This document shows, in pieces, positions 1-5,289 of a stretch of DNA of 10,783 bases. The translations under genes and the position numbers were made by a program. Origin of the DNA: Nitrospirota bacterium (GTDB taxonomy: Bacteria; Nitrospirota; Thermodesulfovibrionia; Thermodesulfovibrionales; Magnetobacteriaceae). Location: contig JADFXO010000106.1 of the NCBI GenBank assembly GCA_015233485.1, forward strand, positions 1 to 10,783. The letters are read 5' to 3'. Below the pieces are notes generated by a model. The model was given only the letters and a program-made list of their open reading frames with translations, was not told the DNA's origin and did not search any database. Within the stretch, counting starts at the first letter, position 1, and every line of letters starts with the position of its first letter.

Positions 1-574
1 AAGGGAACTAAAGGAAGACATCATAGAACAGGTCATCAAGCCGACTATCCCCAAAGACCTGCTTGACGAGGAACATATCATGTATCACGTCAATCCCACA
101 GGCAGATTTGTCACCGGCGGCCCGATGGGCGATACAGGGCTTACGGGAAGGAAGATAATAGTTGACAGCTACGGCGGCACGGGCAGACACGGCGGCGGTT
201 GTTTCTCTGGCAAAGATCCGACGAAAGTCGACCGCTCCGGCGCGTACATGGCCAGATATATTGCCAAAAACATAGTGGCCTCCGGTATGGCGGAGAGGGC
301 GGAGGTTCAAATCGCCTACGCCATCGGCATAGCGCAGCCTTTGTCAATCCTTGTTGATACGACAAATACGGGGAAAATCTCTCACGAAAAGATAGTGAAG
401 ATAATCAGGGACAACTTCGACCTTACCCCAAAGGGTATAATAGAAAAGCTTGACCTGAGAAGGCCAATATACAGGAAGACAGCCGCATATGGACATTTTG
501 GAAGGCCTGACCCTGATTTCACATGGGAAAAGACAGACATGGCTGAGCACCTCAGAAGAGAGGCCGGCCTGTAG
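1..574 (+). CDS. metK: S-adenosylmethionine synthetase (methionine adenosyltransferase), 3' partial gene
   Basis: MetK makes S-adenosylmethionine from methionine and ATP in the cytosol. The reading frame is open from base 2 to a TAG at 572-574 and gives about 190 residues, roughly the C-terminal half of a protein usually near 390 aa. The N-terminal half lies outside the window. Family motifs are clear: NPTGRFVTGGPMGDTGLTGR, then GGGCFSGKDPTKVDRSGAY (the glycine-rich phosphate-binding loop; many homologues have Ala where this has Cys), then AYAIGIAQPLSI. The C-terminus (RPIYRKTAAYGHFGR followed by an FTWE block) is also typical. ahcY follows after 46 nt on the same strand, so the two are probably co-transcribed as part of the SAM cycle. 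Identification is very secure; only the start is missing. Confidence 0.97.
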   Translation, partial: RELKEDIIEQVIKPTIPKDLLDEEHIMYHVNPTGRFVTGGPMGDTGLTGRKIIVDSYGGTGRHGGGCFSGKDPTKVDRSGAYMARYIAKNIVASGMAERAEVQIAYAIGIAQPLSILVDTTNTGKISHEKIVKIIRDNFDLTPKGIIEKLDLRRPIYRKTAAYGHFGRPDPDFTWEKTDMAEHLRREAGL

Positions 575-603
575 ACATCAAAATGCCCTGTTTAAATCAA
601 ATA

Positions 604-610
604 AAAGGAG
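604..610 (+). promoter_or_regulatory. Ribosome binding site of ahcY
   Basis: AAAGGAG lies 10 nt before the ATG at 621. It sets the ahcY start there and not at the in-frame ATG at 489, which lies inside metK and would add 44 residues unlike the family N-terminus. Confidence 0.75.
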
Positions 611-620
611 ACTTGCCAAC

Positions 621-1880
621 ATGGTAAAACACGACGTAAAGGATATCAACCTTGCCGACAAGGGAAAGCTGAGAATCGAATGGGCAGAGATGGAAATGCC
701 GGTACTAAGGTCGATTAAAGAGCAATTTTCAAAGAACAAACCCCTCAAAGGCATGAGGATGGCCGCGTGCCTGCATGTTACGACAGAGACGGCAAACCTG
801 ATGGAGACGCTGAAGGCCGGTGGCGCAGAGGTAGCGCTGTGCGCCTCAAACCCACTGAGCACGCAGGACGATGTTGCGGCAAGTCTGGTGAAACATTCGG
901 ACATTCCGGTTTTTGCCATCAAGGGCGAGGACAACGACACGTATTATAAGCACATTATGGATCTCCTGTCCTTCAAGCCTCATGTTACGATGGACGACGG
1001 CGCTGACTTGGTCAGTGTGCTTCATAAAGAGAGGCAAGACCTGCTTGCCAACGTCATAGCGGGGACGGAGGAGACCACCACAGGGGTTATCAGGCTTCGT
1101 GCGATGGCCGAAAAAGGTGTATTAAAATACCCAATAATAGCCGTCAACGACGCCCTCACAAAACACCTGTTTGACAACCGCTACGGCACAGGCCAAAGCT
1201 CGATGGACGGGATTCTGAGGGCGACGAACAGGCTGATTGCGGGTTCGGTATTTGTGGTATGCGGTTACGGCTGGTGCGGGCGCGGTGTTGCGATGAGGGC
1301 GCGGGGAATGGGAGCACGTGTAGTTATCACAGAGATAAATCCCCTGAAGGCGCTTGAGGCAACTATGGACGGTTATGACGTAATGCCTGTAATGGAGGCC
1401 GCCAGGATTGGCAATATATTCGTCACCGTAACCGGCAACATAAATGTGATAAGCGAAAATTGTTTCGGTGTGATGAAAGACGGCGCTATTGTGTGCAACT
1501 CAGGGCATTTTAATGCGGAGATAGAGCTTACTGCCCTGGCCAAAATGGCCATTGGAAGGCGGGAAATGAGGCCGTTTGTCGAGGAATTTACGCTGCCGAA
1601 TAAGACCCGCATCTATGTGCTTGGCGAGGGCAGGCTGATAAATCTGGCCTCGGCCGAGGGTCATCCATCGTCTGTGATGGACATGAGCTTTGCGAATCAG
1701 GCCCTGTGTTCGGAGTATGCCGTATTGAAACTTAAAGGACTAAAGAATACTGTTTACAGTGTCCCTGAGGAGATAGACCGTGAGATAGCGAAGCTCAAGC
1801 TGATGTCGATGGGTATAAATATAGACACACTGACAGATGCCCAGAGTGAATATCTGAAGAGCTGGGAGATGGGGACATAA
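621..1880 (+). CDS. ahcY: S-adenosylhomocysteine hydrolase (adenosylhomocysteinase), short form
   Basis: AhcY reversibly splits S-adenosylhomocysteine into adenosine and homocysteine, relieving product inhibition of methyltransferases. It is a cytosolic NAD-dependent enzyme. The product is 419 aa. Visible motifs include CLHVTTET near residue 50 (His52), DDGAD (Asp126), GTEETTTG (Glu151), VNDALTKHLFDNRYGTGQS (Lys181, Asp185), and the NAD-binding GYGWCGRG at 215-222. The GYGWCGRG and NRYGTGQS wording, and a C-terminus ending near SWEMGT where long forms end in KPDHYRY, place it in the short clade seen in archaea, Thermotoga and several deep bacterial lineages. That clade lacks the roughly 40-residue insert of E. 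coli-unrelated long forms such as the mammalian enzyme. It sits between metK and rlmN in one apparent operon, and its stop overlaps the likely upstream extension of rlmN. Confidence 0.97.
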   Translation: MVKHDVKDINLADKGKLRIEWAEMEMPVLRSIKEQFSKNKPLKGMRMAACLHVTTETANLMETLKAGGAEVALCASNPLSTQDDVAASLVKHSDIPVFAIKGEDNDTYYKHIMDLLSFKPHVTMDDGADLVSVLHKERQDLLANVIAGTEETTTGVIRLRAMAEKGVLKYPIIAVNDALTKHLFDNRYGTGQSSMDGILRATNRLIAGSVFVVCGYGWCGRGVAMRARGMGARVVITEINPLKALEATMDGYDVMPVMEAARIGNIFVTVTGNINVISENCFGVMKDGAIVCNSGHFNAEIELTALAKMAIGRREMRPFVEEFTLPNKTRIYVLGEGRLINLASAEGHPSSVMDMSFANQALCSEYAVLKLKGLKNTVYSVPEEIDREIAKLKLMSMGINIDTLTDAQSEYLKSWEMGT

Positions 1881-1918
1881 TTGATTTAAAGACGCTGTCG
1901 CGTGGTGAGATCGGGGAT

Positions 1919-2926
1919 TTGTTCCAGAAGATGGGGCTTCCGCAGTTCCGGGTATCTCAGCTCATACATTGGATGTACGAGAAAAACGCGGCGAGCATAG
2001 ACGATATAACGGAGTTTTCGAAGCCCTTGAGGGAGACCCTCAAGGGTTTTTCGTATATAGGCGGCGTAAAAGTTATAAAAAAGACGGCATCTCCAGATGG
2101 GACAATAAAACTGCTCTTTGGCCTTGAGGATGGTCTGAATGTGGAGGGCGTACTAATCCCTGACGAATACCGCCTGACGCTGTGTGTATCTTCGCAGGTT
2201 GGATGCGCTATGGGATGCAGGTTTTGCCTGACTGCCACGATGGGATTAGTAAGAAACCTGAGGGCTGATGAGATAGCCGGGCAGATTACGGCCGTAAGGC
2301 GGGAGCTTCAGGGCGAGGGCGGAATAAGCAACGGCGAGATAACCAACATAGTTTTTATGGGAATGGGCGAGCCTCTCAGGAATTTTGACGGGGTAGTAAG
2401 GGGCATACACATATTAACCGAATTCATGGGAATATCGAAGAGGCGGATAACGCTGTCAACGGCGGGTGTGGTGCCGGAGCTGCAGAGATTGTACAGGGAG
2501 ATACCGGAGGTGAATCTGGCCGTCTCACTAAACGCCACGACAGACGAGACGAGGTCAGTTCTGATGCCGGTAAACAACAAATATAACATAGGGGCATTGC
2601 TGAGGGCGTGTGGCAGGCTGCCAATCTCATCGAGGAGGCGCATAACCTTTGGCTATGTGCTGTTAAAAGGTATAAACGATACGCCGGCAGACGCGCGGAG
2701 GTTGATTGCCCTGTTAAAAGGTCTGAGTGCGAAGGTCAATCTGATTCCGTTTAATGAATTTGATGGGGCCAAATTTGAGCCGCCGGACGAACAGACCGTC
2801 CTTGAGTTTCAGCAAATACTAATAGACAGACACGTTACCGCATTTATAAGAAAGAGCATGGGGCGGGAAATCTACGCGGCGTGCGGGCAGCTAAAGACAA
2901 GCCACGAAGCGGCTCAGGATGAATGA
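1919..2926 (+). CDS. rlmN: Dual-specificity 23S rRNA/tRNA adenine-C2 methyltransferase, radical SAM
   Basis: RlmN methylates C2 of A2503 in 23S rRNA and of A37 in some tRNAs, using two SAM molecules per turnover. Numbered from TTG 1919 (335 aa), the radical-SAM cluster ligands are Cys96, Cys100 and Cys103 (GCAMGCRFC). The accessory Cys89 (TLCVSSQ) and the methyl-carrying Cys322 (AACGQL) are both present. GMGEPL, ITLSTAGVVPEL, LAVSLNA and IPFNEF blocks confirm the family and favour RlmN over Cfr. The start is uncertain: TTG 1919 is the first conventional start codon, but the frame is open upstream through 1880, and residues read there (DLKTLSRGEIGDLFQKMG) match the usual RlmN N-terminus. The real start may therefore be a rare ATT at 1880 or ATA at 1877, overlapping the ahcY stop. 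It is probably translationally coupled to ahcY. Confidence 0.93.
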   Translation: MFQKMGLPQFRVSQLIHWMYEKNAASIDDITEFSKPLRETLKGFSYIGGVKVIKKTASPDGTIKLLFGLEDGLNVEGVLIPDEYRLTLCVSSQVGCAMGCRFCLTATMGLVRNLRADEIAGQITAVRRELQGEGGISNGEITNIVFMGMGEPLRNFDGVVRGIHILTEFMGISKRRITLSTAGVVPELQRLYREIPEVNLAVSLNATTDETRSVLMPVNNKYNIGALLRACGRLPISSRRRITFGYVLLKGINDTPADARRLIALLKGLSAKVNLIPFNEFDGAKFEPPDEQTVLEFQQILIDRHVTAFIRKSMGREIYAACGQLKTSHEAAQDE

Positions 2927-3077
2927 CCATCTTATCACAAAGTGCCGACCATCCACCGAAGATAAGACTTGTAAAACACCCCTGTGTTCCGATACAATTA
3001 ACTATGCCCTACAAATATGGCTATGCGGCAAAATATAATAGCCGTAACAAATTAAAGAACGTCTTACCTATTTTCAC
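2927..3077. other. Intergenic region between rlmN and the restriction gene
   Basis: This 151-nt stretch has no coding frame that I can support. It holds a plausible promoter (2969-2998), a second possible -10 box TATAAT at 3034-3039 with no matching -35, and several small dyads: TCTTATC/GATAAGA at 2930-2936 and 2961-2967, AACAC/GTGTT at 2975-2979 and 2984-2988, and GGCTAT/ATAGCC at 3019-3024 and 3038-3043. No U-tract follows the dyads, so none is a convincing intrinsic terminator for rlmN. This is the left edge of the AT-rich insert. Confidence 0.5.
2969..2998 (+). promoter_or_regulatory. Candidate sigma70-type promoter for the R-M genes
   Basis: TTGTAA (2969-2974, 4 of 6 to consensus) and TACAAT (2993-2998, 5 of 6) are separated by 18 nt, giving a predicted start near 3005, about 73 nt before the endonuclease ATG. 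The dyad AACAC-CCCT-GTGTT lies wholly within the spacer and could be an operator. There is no C-protein gene in the insert. This is pattern matching only. Confidence 0.4.
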
Positions 3078-3902
3078 ATGACAGATAAAGAAGTTTTCGC
3101 AACTAAGCTCACACAGATGGTGAGCGGGCTGAAGAAATATATAAGCACCGAGGATGGACAATGGACTGTCAAGGGGTTTATTGATTGCTTTAAAAACATC
3201 TATACAATTTCATCGGACACTAAGGTTGTATCCAAGATTCTTGAAATACATCTATTTCCACACATTCTCGATTTTGCGAAAAAGAATGGCTATAACGTAG
3301 TTTTAGCGGAACACCAGAACTATTATCCAGATATTTCATTTGTAAAGACAGAAGATGAATCTATAAAGTTTGCTGTGGATTATAAGACAACATATAGAAT
3401 CCCCAAAAAACCTCACCTTTGTAATGGATTTACACTTGGCTCTCATGGGGAATATTTTGAAAACAGAACAAGCACGAAAAATATACAATTTGCATATGCT
3501 TCCTATTCCGGCCATTACTGTGTTGGAATTATTTACGAAAGAATAGGTGGAGCTGCAATTTGTGAAACAAACACTCATCACATCGATGAGTTACATTCCA
3601 TAGCTTCTGTCGTAAAAAATTTTCATTTCTTTGTAGCTGAAAAGTGGACAATTGCAAGCGATAAAGGCGGCAGTGGAAACACAGCCAACATTGGAAGCAT
3701 AAAGAATATCGACGACATTGTCAACGGGCGCGGAATGTTCTCAAAATTAGGAGAACAGTGGTTTGACGATTACTGGATGAATTATAAAAAGATTATTATT
3801 CCTGATGGGAAAGGCGGCACGAAGAAGATAACTAACCTTAAGGAATTCGTAGAATATAAAGGAGGCGATTCTTCTTTAATAGTAGAGGCTAAAGAACGAT
3901 GA
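3078..3902 (+). CDS. EcoRV-family Type II restriction endonuclease, predicted GATATC specificity
   Basis: This 274-aa protein matches R.EcoRV (about 245 aa), a homodimeric Mg-dependent enzyme that cuts GAT^ATC to blunt ends. The block SDTKVVS...NYYPDISF...AVDYKTTY aligns with SDTKVLS...NHYPDFTL...AIDIKTTY of EcoRV. Predicted catalytic residues are Glu56, Asp85, Asp101 and Lys103; their spacing equals EcoRV Glu45, Asp74, Asp90 and Lys92. Gln80 matches the Q-loop Gln69. The recognition loop GGSGNTANIGSI (197-208) is nearly the EcoRV loop GSGNTTNIGSI, so the same target is likely (inference). Compared with EcoRV it has about 11 extra N-terminal residues and a longer C-terminus. The gene is AT-rich relative to its flanks, consistent with transfer. 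No good Shine-Dalgarno sequence precedes the ATG. Its TGA overlaps the methyltransferase ATG. Confidence 0.93.
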   Translation: MTDKEVFATKLTQMVSGLKKYISTEDGQWTVKGFIDCFKNIYTISSDTKVVSKILEIHLFPHILDFAKKNGYNVVLAEHQNYYPDISFVKTEDESIKFAVDYKTTYRIPKKPHLCNGFTLGSHGEYFENRTSTKNIQFAYASYSGHYCVGIIYERIGGAAICETNTHHIDELHSIASVVKNFHFFVAEKWTIASDKGGSGNTANIGSIKNIDDIVNGRGMFSKLGEQWFDDYWMNYKKIIIPDGKGGTKKITNLKEFVEYKGGDSSLIVEAKER

Positions 3903-4801
3903 GTGTAAAAGTACCTCCTATCAAGTCTCAAGGGATAAAGACAAAACTTGTCACTTGGGTAAAAAGCATTGTTCCTGATGATTTTAATGGCGTCTGGATT
4001 GAGCCATTTATGGGTACAGGTGTTGTCGCATTCAATATTGCACCGAAAAATGTACTTTTGTGTGATATAAACCCCCATCTCATTAATTTCTACTCATCGA
4101 TTGCAAGCGGGGCAATAACGGCCAATATAGTCCGGGATTATTTGATTCACGAAGGCAGCGATCTTCTCAAATATGGAGAAACTCACTACTATATAATAAG
4201 AGAACGATTCAACGCATATCATGCCCCACTCGATTTTCTTTTTCTTAATAGGGCAGGCTTCAATGGAATGATCAGATTTAATCGGAAGGGTGAATTTAAT
4301 ATCCCATTTTGCAGGAAGCCGCAGCGGTTTAATCAATCTTACGTTACAAAAATTGTGAATCAAGTCGGCTATCTGGCAAAACTGTTTCGCTTAAAGAATA
4401 TCACTTTTAAGTGCCAGAACTTTTTACAAACAATCAAGGAGGCCTCATCAACCGATATTCTCTACTGCGACCCACCTTATATTGGCCGGCATGTTGATTA
4501 TTATAATGGATGGGATAGTTCCTATGAAGAGACTTTGTTTAAGGTATTGTCAGACATTAACGCTAAATTTATTTTGTCAACGTGGCATCATAATGATTTT
4601 AGAGAGAACGAATACATTAAATCTCTCTGGAGCAACTTTAATATTCTCACTAAAGAGCATTTTTACCACGTCGGGGGAAAAGAAATAAACAGGAATCCGA
4701 TAGTCGAAGCCCTCGTCGTCAATTATTACGCAGAACCTAAAATGCCGCTAAAGGCCGTTCCGCAGGATAGACAACTTAGTTTAGGAGGGCAACTATTATG
4801 A
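3899..4801 (+). CDS. EcoRV-type DNA adenine-N6 methyltransferase (D12 class), predicted GATATC
   Basis: This 300-aa enzyme is the modification partner of the preceding endonuclease. It should methylate the first adenine of GATATC, as M.EcoRV does, and so protect host DNA. It resembles M.EcoRV along most of its length: N-terminal PPIKSQGIKTKLV (motif X region), the SAM-binding EPFMGTGVVAFN (motif I, about 35-46), LDFLFLNR and FNGMIRFN, the catalytic DPPYIGRHVDYYN (Asp191-Tyr194, equivalent to M.EcoRV Asp193), then STWHHNDFREN and LTKEHFYHVGG. Similarity fades near residue 280, leaving a different tail ending QLSLGGQLL. The start ATG overlaps the endonuclease stop by 4 nt (ATGA), implying translational coupling with restriction translated first. 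A GAGG at 3885-3888, 10 nt upstream, may serve as ribosome binding site. Confidence 0.94.
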   Translation: MSVKVPPIKSQGIKTKLVTWVKSIVPDDFNGVWIEPFMGTGVVAFNIAPKNVLLCDINPHLINFYSSIASGAITANIVRDYLIHEGSDLLKYGETHYYIIRERFNAYHAPLDFLFLNRAGFNGMIRFNRKGEFNIPFCRKPQRFNQSYVTKIVNQVGYLAKLFRLKNITFKCQNFLQTIKEASSTDILYCDPPYIGRHVDYYNGWDSSYEETLFKVLSDINAKFILSTWHHNDFRENEYIKSLWSNFNILTKEHFYHVGGKEINRNPIVEALVVNYYAEPKMPLKAVPQDRQLSLGGQLL

Positions 4802-4893
4802 TGTCCCCCATTCGGACGAGATAATAATGTGAACGATTATTTGTAGGCATTAAATGGAATGCAATACTATGAGGATGATATGGACTTGGCTGT

Positions 4894-5210
4894 TCAAGGA
4901 ACAAGCTCTATCTTTCTACCCGACAATATTCTATAAGCCTTACCTCTCTGATTTAAGAGAGTGTGCAAGGCTGTTGCAAATTTTTGCTTGAATATATTAA
5001 GGGATAAGTTATCCGGAACACTTAAATATATTGCGTGTCCATATGTGCCACCATTCCAATTGTCAGAAGACCATATTTTAACTCTGATGCTTGCATTAAC
5101 AATAATTGCTTGAAGTCTTTGTTGGTTCTCGAACGCATATTTTTTGATAAAGCATGTAGATATTTTTCAATATTTTGTGGTAACTCATATTGTTGACTAC
5201 TACCTCTCAT
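4894..5210 (-). pseudogene. Small AT-rich gene read in two frames: frameshifted remnant or recoded 105-aa protein
   Basis: Frame one starts at ATG 5210 and reads MRGSSQQYELPQNIEKYLHA; taken alone it gives 62 aa to a stop at 5022-5024. The frame one position away has no usable start of its own but, from TAT 5139 to TGA at 4894-4896, reads protein-like sequence with WSSDNWNGGTYGHAIYLSVP. Joining them by a -1 shift at the A6 run (5140-5145, in context TCA AAA AAT) gives a continuous 105-residue product. The NWNGGTYGH block and the N-terminus remind me of the N-terminal region of larger hypothetical proteins seen near defence genes, but I cannot verify that or name a family. It could be a decayed N-terminal fragment, a programmed frameshift or transcript slippage gene, or an assembly indel. 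It lies directly downstream of, and convergent with, the R-M pair. Confidence 0.5.
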
Positions 5211-5216
5211 CGGTTA

Positions 5217-5246
5217 ATTATATTAAATAACGCGAAAAATTGTCAA
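5217..5246 (-). promoter_or_regulatory. Consensus sigma70 promoter for the small minus-strand gene; leaderless layout
   Basis: On the minus strand an exact TTGACA (5241-5246) and an exact TATAAT (5217-5222) are 18 nt apart. Counting seven bases beyond the -10 box puts transcription start at about 5210, which is the A of the ATG that opens the small gene. No 5' leader or Shine-Dalgarno sequence would then be present. A TTACGGTAA palindrome and two GTAATAC copies lie just upstream of the -35 box. Confidence 0.65.
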
Positions 5247-5254
5247 ATAAGAAC

Positions 5255-5276
5255 GTAATACTATTTACGGTAATAC
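5255..5276. repeat. GTAATAC direct repeat with a small palindrome, possible operator
   Basis: GTAATAC occurs at 5255-5261 and again at 5270-5276, 15 nt apart. TTACGGTAA (5265-5273) is a 4+1+4 palindrome overlapping the second copy. The pair sits upstream of the strong minus-strand promoter and just past the uvrA stop. In such AT-rich DNA this could arise by chance. Confidence 0.25.
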
Positions 5277-5289
5277 GATATTATTAAAA

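Noticed and set aside
489..620. In-frame N-terminal extension of ahcY starting at ATG 489
   Set aside because: It overlaps the metK coding region, does not resemble the AhcY N-terminus, and a good AAAGGAG ribosome site precedes the ATG at 621.
2930..2967. TCTTATC/GATAAGA inverted repeat as an rlmN terminator
   Set aside because: The loop is 24 nt, the stem is AT-rich and no T-run follows.
4944..4961. CTCTCT/AGAGAG hairpin as a terminator for the R-M genes
   Set aside because: The 6-bp stem has no U-tract on either strand and lies inside the frameshifted minus-strand reading frame.
4854..4994. Plus-strand 46-codon open frame after the methyltransferase gene
   Set aside because: It lies antisense to the small minus-strand gene, has only a weak ribosome site and shows no recognisable motif; the minus-strand reading is more protein-like.
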